This document shows, piece by piece, positions 8,143 to 16,765 of a DNA stretch of 45,844 nt. The stretch spans positions 1 to 45,844 of the forward strand of contig JBNLBT010000017.1 of NCBI GenBank assembly GCA_050303435.1, given 5' to 3'. The notes beneath the pieces are model-generated. The model was not told where the DNA came from. It saw only the letters and a list, made by a program, of their open reading frames with translations, and searched no databases. Numbering within the stretch: position 1 is the first letter of the stretch; each line of letters starts with the position of its first letter. The position numbers were made by a program, and so were the translations under genes. The stretch comes from JBNLBT01 sp050303435. Its GTDB lineage: Bacteria > Pseudomonadota > Gammaproteobacteria > Xanthomonadales > Marinicellaceae.

Positions 8143-8147
8143 AACCG

Positions 8148-8933
8148 GTGGCCACCTATGTGATCGGTGACGTACAGGGCTGTTTTGATGCGCTGACGGC
8201 ATTGCTCAAAAACATTGACTATTCCGCCGACCGGGACCGCCTGTACTTTTGCGGCGATCTGGTCAACCGCGGCGGCCAGTCGCTGGAGGTTTTGCGCTGG
8301 CTGCGCGCCCATCAGGACAATGCGCACACCGTGCTGGGCAATCACGATTTGAGTTTTCTGGTGCAGTACCACCACGCCAAGCACCGCCGCAGAAACGCAG
8401 AACTGGCGGCCATCATTGCGGCCGAAGACGGCAAAAAACTGATGAAATGGCTGCGCCGACAGCCGCTGATGATCGAATTGCCACAGGCCATCGTGGTGCA
8501 CGCCGGTCTGTATCCGACCTGGACAATGGAACGGGCGCGCACGCAGGCGCTGGAGTTGTCTGAAGCGCTGCGTTTGGATCACAAGAAAACCCTCAAAAAC
8601 ATGTACGGCAATCGCCCGGCGCGCTGGCGCGACGATCTGCGCCGCAAGCAACGTTTGCGCTTCACGGTCAACGCATTCACGCGCATGCGCTACCTGAAAA
8701 ACGGCGACACACTGGATTTGAAACGCAGCGGCAAGCCCGCCACTGTGCGCAAGGCCATGCCCTGGTTCAAGCACCAAGGCGTGGAAAAATTTGGCAAGCA
8801 CATTTACTTTGGCCACTGGTCGGTGCTGGGGTATTATCGCGACGATCACGTGACCTGTCTGGACACCGGCAAAGTGTGGGGCGGGCGGCTTTCGGCGTGG
8901 TGTCTGGAGAGTCAAAAACTGCACCAGATATAG
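8148..8933 (+). CDS. apaH: Diadenosine tetraphosphatase (symmetrical)
   Basis: Hydrolyses Ap4A to two ADP and also removes Np4 caps from RNA. It is a PPP-family metallophosphatase, here 261 residues from the GTG at 8148 (read as MATYVIGDVQGC). The first metal motif is GDVQGC, with Gln where many PPP enzymes have His, as in a number of known ApaH proteins. It is followed by CGDLVNRGG, LGNHDLSF, an IVVHAGLYPTW histidine and FGHWSVLG. The GTG start is chosen because homologues begin MATYxIGD; there is no good ribosome site, consistent with coupling to pyrE 5 bases upstream. A longer frame open to 8016 overlaps pyrE and adds residues foreign to the family. Confidence 0.93.
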   Translation: MATYVIGDVQGCFDALTALLKNIDYSADRDRLYFCGDLVNRGGQSLEVLRWLRAHQDNAHTVLGNHDLSFLVQYHHAKHRRRNAELAAIIAAEDGKKLMKWLRRQPLMIELPQAIVVHAGLYPTWTMERARTQALELSEALRLDHKKTLKNMYGNRPARWRDDLRRKQRLRFTVNAFTRMRYLKNGDTLDLKRSGKPATVRKAMPWFKHQGVEKFGKHIYFGHWSVLGYYRDDHVTCLDTGKVWGGRLSAWCLESQKLHQI

Positions 8934-8997
8934 TGGCATCTTGCTGCATTTCCTGTCAAAATAAGCGCTTTTTTAACCACCGGATCAGGAATTGGCA

Positions 8998-10668
8998 ATG
9001 AGCGACAAGTACGTGGCGCCAAACTTCATCACACAAATCATCGATCAAGACCTTGAAAGCGGCAAGCACGCGCAGATCGTCACCCGTTTTCCGCCCCATC
9101 CCAACGGCTATCTGCACCTGGGACACGCCAAATCCATTTGCCTGAATTTTGGCCTCGCCGAGGATTACGGCAGCCGCTGCCATTTGCGTTTCGACGACAC
9201 CAATCCGGCCAAGGAAAGCCGCGAATACGCCGATGCCATCCAGCGCGATGTGCAGTGGCTGGGGTTCGACTGGGGCGAGTGCCAGTACAACGCGTCGGAT
9301 TATTTTGAGGATTTTTATCGCTTTGCAGAAGAGCTGATCAACAAAGGCCTGGCGTACGTGGACGATCAGAGCGCAGAGGACATGCGCGCCCACCGCGGCA
9401 CCTTGAAAGAGCCGGGCACCGACAGCCCGTTTCGCGCGCGCACGGTGGATGAAAACCTGACCCTGTTTCGCGCCATGCGCGCAGGTGAATTCGCCGACGG
9501 CAGCAAGGTGTTGCGCGCCAAAATTGACATGGCGTCGCCCAACATCAACATGCGCGATCCGGTGATGTATCGCATCAAGCGGGTCGAACACATCAAAACC
9601 GGTGATGCCTGGTGCATTTACCCGATGTACGATTTTTCACATTGCATTTCGGACGCCATTGAAGGCATCACGCATTCCCTGTGCACGCTGGAATTTGAGG
9701 ACCATCGACCATTGTACGACTGGTTTCTGGACAACATCACGATCGACGCGCACCCGCGTCAAATCGAGTTTTCCCGCCTCAACGTGTCCTTCACCATCAC
9801 CTCAAAGCGCAAGCTGGGGCAGCTGGTGACGATGAACAAAGTGGACGGCTGGAACGATCCGCGCATGCCCACCTTGTCCGGTTTGCGTCGGCGCGGTTAC
9901 CCGCCGGCGGCGATTCGCCAGTTCATCAAAGATCTTGGCGTGAGCAAAAGTGAATCGGTGATCTCCATGACCGTGCTGGAAGACGCGGTGCGGCATGAGT
10001 TGAACCGCACGGCGCCGCGGGTGATGGGTGTGTTGGACCCGATCAAGGTGGTGATCACCAATTACCCGCAAGAGCAAACCGAGATGCTGACCGCCAGCAA
10101 CCACCCGCAGGACGAATCCTTCGGCACGCGTGAAGTGCCGTTTTCACGTGAGCTGTACATTGAACGTTCGGATTACATGGAAAACGCCCCGCGCAAATAT
10201 TTTCGCCTGACCGAGGGGCGCGAGGTGCGGTTGCGCTACGCCTATTACATCACCTGCGATGCGGCGATCAAGAACGCCGACGGTGAAGTGGTGGAGCTGC
10301 ATTGCAGCTACGACCCGGCCACACGCGGCGGTTCTTCGCCCGACGGGCGCAAGGTCAAAGGCACCATTCACTGGGTGTCCGCGGCACACGCCGATGACGT
10401 TGAGTTGCGACTGTATGACCGCCTCTTCAATGTGCCCAACCCCGGCGCTGCCGAAGATTTCCTCGACACACTGAACCCCGACTCTCTGGAAGTGGTGCAG
10501 CGGGCCAAGCTGGAGCCGGGCATTCTCCAGCGACCGGCCGGTGAGCCTTTGCAGTTTGAGCGCAACGCCTATTTTGTGCGCGACGATTCGGTGGACAGCG
10601 ACGCGCCGGTGTTCAACCGCATCGTCACCATGCGGGATTCCTGGGCCAGACTCGAATCTGAAGAGTAA
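8998..10668 (+). CDS. glnS: Glutaminyl-tRNA synthetase
   Basis: Class I aminoacyl-tRNA synthetase charging tRNA-Gln. 556 residues from ATG 8998 (MSDKYVAPNFIT), preceded by AGGA at 8987-8990; a TTG two codons earlier is not needed. The HIGH signature is PPHPNGYLHLGHAKS and the KMSKS-equivalent is ITSKRKLGQLV, slightly different from the common MSKRK. The C-terminal two-barrel anticodon domain (from about residue 340, PRVMGVLDPIKV onward) is complete. Presence of GlnRS indicates direct glutaminylation rather than the transamidation route. It follows apaH by 64 bases, and no terminator is apparent between them. Confidence 0.97.
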   Translation: MSDKYVAPNFITQIIDQDLESGKHAQIVTRFPPHPNGYLHLGHAKSICLNFGLAEDYGSRCHLRFDDTNPAKESREYADAIQRDVQWLGFDWGECQYNASDYFEDFYRFAEELINKGLAYVDDQSAEDMRAHRGTLKEPGTDSPFRARTVDENLTLFRAMRAGEFADGSKVLRAKIDMASPNINMRDPVMYRIKRVEHIKTGDAWCIYPMYDFSHCISDAIEGITHSLCTLEFEDHRPLYDWFLDNITIDAHPRQIEFSRLNVSFTITSKRKLGQLVTMNKVDGWNDPRMPTLSGLRRRGYPPAAIRQFIKDLGVSKSESVISMTVLEDAVRHELNRTAPRVMGVLDPIKVVITNYPQEQTEMLTASNHPQDESFGTREVPFSRELYIERSDYMENAPRKYFRLTEGREVRLRYAYYITCDAAIKNADGEVVELHCSYDPATRGGSSPDGRKVKGTIHWVSAAHADDVELRLYDRLFNVPNPGAAEDFLDTLNPDSLEVVQRAKLEPGILQRPAGEPLQFERNAYFVRDDSVDSDAPVFNRIVTMRDSWARLESEE

Positions 10669-10930
10669 AACGCGCCGCGTTGATCTGAACAATCCAGGCA
10701 GACGATGCTTGGCCGGCGCCTGCGTGACGGACGGTTGTCTGTCCACTCAGGCGGTTGACGCGCACCGTCACTGCACAGTTGCAGGCGCATCCTGCGCGAT
10801 GTAAAGTCTCTTTAAGTGCACAATAAATGTGCGTTTTCCCCAGGCAAATCCATTAAACACCAAACAGTTCACAAAAATTAAGCGGGCCGGCCACAACAAT
10901 GGTGCCTGAAACCGCGAGGAGACGCATGCA
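10669..10930 (+). other. Intergenic region glnS to beta-helix gene, with candidate promoter
   Basis: This 262-base gap carries no credible ORF. It holds a weak promoter candidate, TTGCAG (10779-10784), a 17-base spacer and TAAAGT (10802-10807). The spacer contains a perfect dyad GCGCA-TCC-TGCGC (10785-10797). A small GCACA/TGTGC hairpin with a short T run follows (10818-10836). The leader then becomes AT-rich and ends in GAGGAG (10916-10921), a strong ribosome site nine bases before the ATG at 10931. Confidence 0.4.
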
Positions 10931-12367
10931 ATGAAACTCAACTGGATCCTGCTGGCCGGATTGTTGTGCCCGTGGCCGTTGTTGGCCGCCGATTACCACG
11001 TTGGACCGGGGCAGGTCGATGGTGAAGACATCGACGACGCGCCCTGGGCCGCTTTACAGCCCGGTGATCGGGTGTTTATTCACTGGCGCAACACGCCGTA
11101 TTTGAAGAAATGGGTCATCAACGCGCAGGGCACGGCCGCCCAGCGCATCGAAATCATCGGCGTCAACGGCCCCGGTGGGCAACGCCCGGTGATCAGCGGC
11201 AACGGCGCCAGCACCGTCAGTGGCCTGGATTTTTGGAACGACGCGCGCGGCGTGATTAAAGTCGGCGGCTCCAGCACACCGACCGATGGCCTGCCCAGTT
11301 ACATCACCATTGAGAACCTGGAAATTCGCTCGGGCTACCCCGATTACAGTTTCACCAATGAAAGCGGCGGCACGCAAAGCTACAGCAACAACGCCGCCAG
11401 CATTTACGTGGAAAAAGCCGCGCACCTGATCATCCGCAATTGCGTGTTGCACGATTCCGGCAACGGCCTGTTCATCGGTGCATTTGATGGCGACACACAG
11501 GACATCTTAATTGAAGGCAACTACATCCATTCCAACGGCGTGGTGGGCCGTTTTTTCGAACACAACACCTACACCGCAGCGATCGGCATCACCTATCAGT
11601 TCAACCGCTTCGGCCCTCTGCGTGCCGGCGCCGGAGGCAACAACCTGAAAGACCGTTCGGCTGGACTGGTGGTGCGCAACAATTGGATTGAAAGCGGCAA
11701 CCGGCAGCTGGACCTGGTGGACGCTGAAGATTCGCAGGCGCTGGTCAATCACCCGGATTACCACACCACCCACGTGTACGGCAACGTGCTGATCGAACCG
11801 GACGGTGCGGGCAATTCACAAATCCTGCACTACGGCGGCGATTCCGGCACCCTGGCCGACTACCGCAAAGGCGATTTGTATTTTTATCACAACACCGTGA
11901 TTTCCACCCGCGCAGGCAACACCACGCTGGCGCGCCTGTCCACCAACGACGAAACCATGCACGCCTTCAACAACGTCATCTACAACACCGCGGCGGGCGC
12001 CAACATGGCCATGATTGACGGCACCGGGGTGGCCAATGTGCAGTTCAATTGGCTGAAGAGTGGATGGGTCGATACCCACGGCAGTCTCAGCGGCGCGGTC
12101 AATGACCTGGGCGGCAACCTCACTGGCTCGCAACCGGATTTCATCAACTTTGCCGCACAGAATTACCGCCTGCTGGACAGCGATGCGTCGGTGGATCACG
12201 CGATGGCCTTGCCGGCGCAAGTGCTGCCGGCGCATGCGGTCAATCTGGAATACCTGGAACATCAGTTGGCGACCAGCCGTTGGCAGGACGGTCTGGCCGA
12301 TTTGGGCGCTTTCGAAACCTGTCAGTTGGGCGATTGCGACGTGATCTTCGCATACGGGTTCGATTGA
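10931..12367 (+). CDS. Secreted right-handed beta-helix protein with GF-type C-terminal tag
   Basis: 478 residues beginning with a clear signal peptide (MKLNWILLAGLLCPWPLLAA, cut near Ala19-Ala20). The body is a parallel beta-helix of the pectate-lyase/chondroitinase-B-like class: repeated short turns such as ITIENLEIRSG, LIIRNCVLHDSGNGLFIG, ILIEGNYIHSNGV, LVVRNNWIESGNRQLDL and THVYGNVLIEP, typical of polysaccharide-binding or -cleaving proteins. No catalytic site can be assigned. The last residues (CQLGDCDVIFAYGFD) resemble the IFxxGFE ending found on many exported proteins of related bacteria. The start is supported by GAGGAG nine bases upstream. It appears monocistronic, with a strong hairpin 27 bases after the stop. 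Confidence 0.8.
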   Translation: MKLNWILLAGLLCPWPLLAADYHVGPGQVDGEDIDDAPWAALQPGDRVFIHWRNTPYLKKWVINAQGTAAQRIEIIGVNGPGGQRPVISGNGASTVSGLDFWNDARGVIKVGGSSTPTDGLPSYITIENLEIRSGYPDYSFTNESGGTQSYSNNAASIYVEKAAHLIIRNCVLHDSGNGLFIGAFDGDTQDILIEGNYIHSNGVVGRFFEHNTYTAAIGITYQFNRFGPLRAGAGGNNLKDRSAGLVVRNNWIESGNRQLDLVDAEDSQALVNHPDYHTTHVYGNVLIEPDGAGNSQILHYGGDSGTLADYRKGDLYFYHNTVISTRAGNTTLARLSTNDETMHAFNNVIYNTAAGANMAMIDGTGVANVQFNWLKSGWVDTHGSLSGAVNDLGGNLTGSQPDFINFAAQNYRLLDSDASVDHAMALPAQVLPAHAVNLEYLEHQLATSRWQDGLADLGAFETCQLGDCDVIFAYGFD

Positions 12368-12392
12368 GCCGTCTGTAGGACTGATGCCAGCA

Positions 12393-12416
12393 AGCGGGCC
12401 TGTGATCAGGCCCGTT
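12393..12416 (+). other. Strong hairpin after the beta-helix gene
   Basis: CGGGCCTG (12395-12402) pairs perfectly with CAGGCCCG (12407-12414) around TGAT, extendable by a G-T and an A-T pair to ten base pairs. It is followed by GAAAAAAA rather than T residues, so it does not fit a plus-strand intrinsic terminator. It may stabilise the 3' end of the upstream mRNA or act with Rho. Confidence 0.5.
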
Positions 12417-12508
12417 GAAAAAAACCATTCATCATTCAGTGCCGAAAATGGCCAGTTTTTACGTCGCCCATCGGGTATGCTGGACGGCATTGAAACGTTG
12501 AATGAACT

Positions 12509-13876
12509 GTGTCCAAATCCGCAACCTACGCCAAAGCACGCCGCAGCCGGGACGCCCGTTTTGACGGGGTGTTTTTCATTGCGGTTAAAACCACCGGCAT
12601 CTATTGCCGACCGATCTGTCCGGCGCCCAGCCCGCATGAACACAATGTGACGTATTACGATTCGGCGGAACAGGCCGCGGCGGCTGGATTTCGTCCGTGT
12701 CTGCGTTGCCGACCCGACAGCGCGCCGGGATCACCGGCCTGGCGCGGCGTGCACCGCACCCTGGATCGCGCGTTGCGCCTGATCAATGACGGCCATTTGT
12801 CGCGCGCCTCGGTTGCAGATCTGGCCGAGTACCTGGGTGTGTCCGATCGCCATTTGCGGCAGTTGTTTCAGCGCCACCTCGGTGTATCGGTGAAACAGTT
12901 TGCCTTGCACCGCCAATGCCTGTTCGCCAAGAAATTGCTGCAACAGACCAGCCTGCCGATCTCACAGGTGGCGCTGGCCAGTGGCTTCCGTTCCCTGCGG
13001 CGCTTCAACGATTGTTTCAGCCAGCAACTGCGCATGACGCCATCCAGGTTGCGCCGCTCCGAAGGTTCTGTGCCGGCAGAGGGCTTGCAGGTGCAGCTGT
13101 CCTACCGACCGCCGTTCGACTGGTCGGCGTTGCACGCGCACCTGCAACACCGCCTGATCGATGGCATGGAATGGCTTGGTGAATCGCATTGGGGGCGCAG
13201 TTTTTGCTTGCGCGGTCACCGCGGGCACTTCACCGCTCGGCATGTGCCGGGCAAACATCAATTTCTGGTGCACATCGCTGTGGATGACTGGCGCGCGCTG
13301 CAACCGGCAACGCACGCCATCCGTCGCATGCTGGATCTGGACCTGGATGCGCAGCGCGTTGAGAGCGATCTGGCGAGATTGCTGGGCAGGGAAAACATGC
13401 GTCCGGGTTTGCGCTTGCCGGGTTTATGGGGGCCTTTTGAAGCCGGTGTGCGCGCCATTCTTGGCCAGCAGGTGTCGGTCAAGGCGGCCACCGCATTGAC
13501 CACGCAACTGGTGCACGCGCTGGGCGCAACGCACCAGGGGAGATTGCATTTTCCCGAAGCCGAAGTCATGGCCGAACACGATTTGGCTTTTCTGCGCATG
13601 CCCGATGCACGGCGCCAGTCATTGCGCGCGCTGGCGCGGCACTGGATGGCTTGCGGCGATGACGCCGAACCGCGCTGGTCGGATTGGCTGAACATCAAAG
13701 GCATCGGACCGTGGACGGTCGATTACGCGCGCATGCGAGGCTGCAGCGACACCGACGTGTGGCTGGGCGGCGATCTGGGTGTGCAAAAAGCGCTGCGCCA
13801 ATTGCCGCCATTTGATCCGCAAGAAGCCGCGCCGTGGCGCAGTTATCTGACCCTGCAATTGTGGCAGCTGACGTGA
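12509..13876 (+). CDS. alkA: Ada-like metal-binding / AraC / AlkA fusion: 3-methyladenine DNA glycosylase and regulator
   Basis: 455-residue three-part protein. Residues 1-75 are the Ada methyl-phosphotriester domain with four zinc cysteines (Cys33 and Cys37 in YCRPIC, Cys64 and Cys67 in CLRC); Cys33 is the expected methyl acceptor. Residues about 85-190 form an AraC-type double helix-turn-helix. From about 195 to the end it is AlkA: an N-terminal domain, GQQVSVKAATAL, and the helix-hairpin-helix GIGPWT followed by catalytic Asp422 in LGGDLGVQ. It should both sense and excise alkylated bases and may activate its own operon. GTG 12509 is chosen because it gives the family's ..SRDARFDG start; no strong ribosome site is visible. 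The stop overlaps the ogt start. Confidence 0.9.
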   Translation: MSKSATYAKARRSRDARFDGVFFIAVKTTGIYCRPICPAPSPHEHNVTYYDSAEQAAAAGFRPCLRCRPDSAPGSPAWRGVHRTLDRALRLINDGHLSRASVADLAEYLGVSDRHLRQLFQRHLGVSVKQFALHRQCLFAKKLLQQTSLPISQVALASGFRSLRRFNDCFSQQLRMTPSRLRRSEGSVPAEGLQVQLSYRPPFDWSALHAHLQHRLIDGMEWLGESHWGRSFCLRGHRGHFTARHVPGKHQFLVHIAVDDWRALQPATHAIRRMLDLDLDAQRVESDLARLLGRENMRPGLRLPGLWGPFEAGVRAILGQQVSVKAATALTTQLVHALGATHQGRLHFPEAEVMAEHDLAFLRMPDARRQSLRALARHWMACGDDAEPRWSDWLNIKGIGPWTVDYARMRGCSDTDVWLGGDLGVQKALRQLPPFDPQEAAPWRSYLTLQLWQLT

Positions 13877-14370
13877 ACGCGGTTGAATGCATTGACACGC
13901 CCTTGGGCCATTTGCAGGTGCGCGCCGATGCGGCGGGGCTGACGCACGTGCAGTTTGTTGAGGATGCATGCAACGAGACGGTGCGCAACGGCCACAGTGA
14001 ACGCGCGGTGGCGCAATTGCGCGCGTATTTTGCAGGCGATTTGCGCGCTTTTGATGTGCCGTTGAATCCAGGCGGAACGCCATTTCAACGCGCCGTGTGG
14101 CAGCAGTTGCTCGGCATCCCGTTTGCGCAGACCTGCAGTTATCTGGCGGTCGCCACGGCACTCAACAAGCCGGCGGCGGTGCGCGCGGTGGGTCGGGCCA
14201 ACGGCGCCAATCCGCTGGCCATCGTGGTGCCCTGTCACCGGGTGATCGGGCGCGACGGCGCCTTGACCGGTTACGCCGGTGGTTTGTCGCGCAAGCAGTG
14301 GTTGTTGCGCCATGAATTGCACAGCGCGTCCGCGCCGTGGACCCTCACGTCGCCCGACGGCCACGGCTGA
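13873..14370 (+). CDS. ogt: Methylated-DNA-protein-cysteine methyltransferase
   Basis: Suicidal repair protein that moves the alkyl group from O6-methylguanine or O4-methylthymine onto its own cysteine. 165 residues from GTG 13873, which overlaps the glycosylase stop as GTGA. Other GTG codons upstream (13834, 13861) add residues inside the previous gene. The active site is VPCHRVIG with Cys121, preceded by GTPFQRAVWQQLLGIPFAQTCSY, and the helix-turn-helix segment AVRAVGRANGANPLAI is intact. With the upstream fusion it rebuilds the set of activities that E. coli divides between Ada and AlkA, from one operon. Confidence 0.94.
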   Translation: MNAVECIDTPLGHLQVRADAAGLTHVQFVEDACNETVRNGHSERAVAQLRAYFAGDLRAFDVPLNPGGTPFQRAVWQQLLGIPFAQTCSYLAVATALNKPAAVRAVGRANGANPLAIVVPCHRVIGRDGALTGYAGGLSRKQWLLRHELHSASAPWTLTSPDGHG

Positions 14371-14417
14371 TGACCAAATAAACACATCTGATTTTTTTTA
14401 CTTGCGGAGAATGCATC

Positions 14418-15227
14418 ATGAATGCCTGTGAAATTTTTCACGCGCTGCACTGCGGCGCAGAACCGATGATTTTGCCCAACGCCTGGGACGCGCTTTCGGC
14501 GCGGGTGCTGGCGCACAGCGGCTTTGAGGCCATCGCCACCACCAGCTGGGGCATGTCCAATGCCTTGGGCCGTGCCGACGGCGGTCAGCTCAGTTTTTCT
14601 GAATTGAAAACCGCGGTCGAACACATGTTGGCGTGCATCGATCGGCCGTTGTCAGTGGACATTGAAGCGGGCCATGCCGCGGCCAACGCGCGCGTGGCCG
14701 ATCACGTCGAATGCCTGGCGGATCTGGGCGTGGTCGGCATCAACATCGAAGACGCGCGCACTGGATTTGGCGAAGGTCAATTTTCTGCCCAGGCGCAGGC
14801 CGATCGCCTGGCTTGCATCCGACAACGGCTGGATGACCGGGGTCACGGGCGGGTGTTCATCAACGCGCGCATTGACAGTTATTTCCAGTCAAACGAACCG
14901 CTGGCCGACGCGTTGCATCGGGCCGACGTGTATCAGCGCAGCGGCGCCGACGGCGTGTTTGTGCCGGGCATGACCCGTGCACAGGACATTGACGCACTGG
15001 TGGCGGGGCTCACGGTGCCGCTGAATTTGATGTGTTTGCCTGGATTGCCTTCGTTGCAGGATTTGGCCGCGCTGGGCGTGCGCCGTTTGTCTCTGGGCAT
15101 GGCCATTTCACAGGCGGTCATTGCGCATCTGGAGTCTCTGGCGAGGCAGGTCAGAGCAGGTGAGTTTTCAGCGCTGCTCAATCACGCGCCGCCGCAGACG
15201 CAATTCCAGGCCGCACAAGGGCTTTGA
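14418..15227 (+). CDS. Isocitrate lyase / PEP mutase superfamily enzyme
   Basis: 269-residue TIM-barrel enzyme of the ICL/PEPM superfamily. Its members cleave or form C-C or P-C bonds next to a carboxylate, using Mg2+. Visible features are ILPNAWDALSARVL at the start, the TTSWGMSNALG loop, the metal-ligand strand LSVDIEAGHA and GVVGINIEDA. The catalytic loop that in true isocitrate lyase or methylisocitrate lyase reads KKCGH is absent, which places it with the poorly characterised oxaloacetate-decarboxylase-like or phosphonopyruvate-hydrolase-like branch. Substrate not assigned. GGAG at 14406-14409 lies eight bases before the ATG. It ends at a strong bidirectional terminator. Confidence 0.8.
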   Translation: MNACEIFHALHCGAEPMILPNAWDALSARVLAHSGFEAIATTSWGMSNALGRADGGQLSFSELKTAVEHMLACIDRPLSVDIEAGHAAANARVADHVECLADLGVVGINIEDARTGFGEGQFSAQAQADRLACIRQRLDDRGHGRVFINARIDSYFQSNEPLADALHRADVYQRSGADGVFVPGMTRAQDIDALVAGLTVPLNLMCLPGLPSLQDLAALGVRRLSLGMAISQAVIAHLESLARQVRAGEFSALLNHAPPQTQFQAAQGL

Positions 15228-15235
15228 ACAGACGC

Positions 15236-15267
15236 AAAAAAACCGGACGCTCGGGTCCGGTTTTTTT
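15236..15267. terminator. Bidirectional intrinsic terminator
   Basis: AAAAAAA, CCGGAC (15243-15248), a six-base loop GCTCGG, GTCCGG (15255-15260) and TTTTTTT form a symmetric intrinsic terminator that works on both strands. It separates the ICL/PEPM gene (plus) from asnS (minus), whose ends converge here. Confidence 0.92.
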
Positions 15268-15282
15268 GACTGGAATGAAAAA

Positions 15283-16683
15283 TTAAAACCGCGCGTTGCC
15301 CGGCGTGCGCGGAAAAGGAATCACGTCGCGGATGTTGGCCAGACCGGTGACGTAACTGACCAGTCGTTCAAACCCCGCACCAAAACCGGAATGCGGCACC
15401 GTGCCGTAACGGCGCAAATCCAGATACCAGCCATAATCCGCGCCGTCCAGTCCATGCGCCTGCATGCGGCGGGTGAGGTAATCCAGGCGTTCTTCGCGCT
15501 GCGATCCACCCATGATCTCGCCGACGCCGGGCACCAGCACGTCCATTGCCGCAACGGTTTTGCCGTCGTCGTTGAGGCGCATGTAAAACGGTTTGATTTC
15601 TTCCGGGTAATTCATCACCACGGTGGGTTTCTTGAAATACTGTTCGGTGAGAAAACGTTCGTGTTCGGTTTGCAGATCCAGGCCCCATTCAACGGCGTAT
15701 TCAAACGCCTGGCCTGAGTTGGACAGGATCTCCAGCGCGTCGGCGTAATTGACCCGTTCAAAAGCCGCGCTTTGCACGTCCTGCAGGCGGGCAATGGCGC
15801 CTTTGTCGACGAATTGATTGAAAAACGCCATGTCATCGGCGTTGTTTTCCAACACCGCTGCAATCAGGTGCTTGAGGAAATCCTCGGCCAGATCGGCGTT
15901 GTCGTTGAGGTCGGCGAAGGCCACTTCCGGCTCAATCATCCAGAACTCGGCCAAATGCCGGGTGGTGTTGGAATTTTCCGCGCGGAAGGTGGGGCCGAAG
16001 GTGTACACCTTGCTCAGGGCGCAGGCGTGGGTTTCGGCGTTCAGCTGACCGGACACGGTCAGATAGGCTTCGCGGTGGAAAAAATCCTGGCTGTAGTCCA
16101 CTGAGCCGTCGGGGTTTTTCGGCGGGTTGAGTGCGTCCAGAGTGGACACGCGAAACAGATCACCGGCGCCTTCGCAGTCGCTGGCGGTGATGATCGGCGT
16201 GTGCAGCCACACATAACCGTTCTGGTTGAAATAATTGTGCACCGCCTGAGCCATGGTGTTGCGCACACGGATCATGGCGCTGAAGGTGTTGGTGCGCGGG
16301 CGCAGGTGGGCGTTTTCACGCAGAAATTCCATGCTGTGCCGCTTCGGCTGCATCGGGTAGGTGTCCGGGTTTTCCACCCAGCCGGCCACGTCCACGGATT
16401 GCGCCTGGATTTCACAGGACTGACCCTGGCCGCCGGATTCAACCAGTGTGCCGCGCACAATCACCGAGCAACCGGTGAACAATTTTTTGATTTCATCCGC
16501 GTAATTGGGCAGGGCTTCACCGGCCACCACCTGAATGCCGTCAAAGCAGGACCCGTCGTGCACCACCAGAAATGAAAAACCACCTTTTGAATCGCGCGTG
16601 GTGCGAATCCAGCCGCGCACACAGACCTCGCTGCCCAAGGCCACGGCGCCGCTCAAAGCCTGTTTGATTGAAATTGTTTCCAC
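15283..16683 (-). CDS. asnS: Asparaginyl-tRNA synthetase
   Basis: Class IIb synthetase charging tRNA-Asn. The GTG at 16683 (METISIKQALSG) gives 466 residues, the usual length of the gammaproteobacterial enzyme, and has GGAG five bases upstream; a longer open frame to 16731 adds unrelated residues. N-terminal OB-fold anticodon domain (VCVRGWIRTTRDSKGGFSFL), then class II motif 2 (TFRAENSNTTRHLAEFWM) and motif 3 (GFGAGFERLVSYVTG). Direct asparagine charging is therefore available alongside GlnRS. A GGGCCGCC/GGCGGCCC hairpin lies between it and the upstream aminotransferase gene, so co-transcription is uncertain. Confidence 0.97.
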   Translation of the reverse strand: METISIKQALSGAVALGSEVCVRGWIRTTRDSKGGFSFLVVHDGSCFDGIQVVAGEALPNYADEIKKLFTGCSVIVRGTLVESGGQGQSCEIQAQSVDVAGWVENPDTYPMQPKRHSMEFLRENAHLRPRTNTFSAMIRVRNTMAQAVHNYFNQNGYVWLHTPIITASDCEGAGDLFRVSTLDALNPPKNPDGSVDYSQDFFHREAYLTVSGQLNAETHACALSKVYTFGPTFRAENSNTTRHLAEFWMIEPEVAFADLNDNADLAEDFLKHLIAAVLENNADDMAFFNQFVDKGAIARLQDVQSAAFERVNYADALEILSNSGQAFEYAVEWGLDLQTEHERFLTEQYFKKPTVVMNYPEEIKPFYMRLNDDGKTVAAMDVLVPGVGEIMGGSQREERLDYLTRRMQAHGLDGADYGWYLDLRRYGTVPHSGFGAGFERLVSYVTGLANIRDVIPFPRTPGNARF

Positions 16684-16717
16684 AAGTGCTCCGCTGATTG
16701 ATGAACTGTTAATGGGT

Positions 16718-16741
16718 GGGCCGCCGCACACTGGGCGGCCC
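16718..16741 (-). other. GC hairpin between aminotransferase and asnS
   Basis: GGGCCGCC (16718-16725) pairs with GGCGGCCC (16734-16741) around eight bases. There is no T run on the minus strand after it, so it may be a processing or partial termination site rather than a full intrinsic terminator. Confidence 0.45.
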
Positions 16742-16765
16742 GGGTTGTTTGCTGAACCGGCCGTC

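Noticed and set aside
8016..8147. Longer apaH frame overlapping pyrE
   Set aside because: Residues before GTG 8148 are the pyrE sequence in another frame and do not match ApaH.
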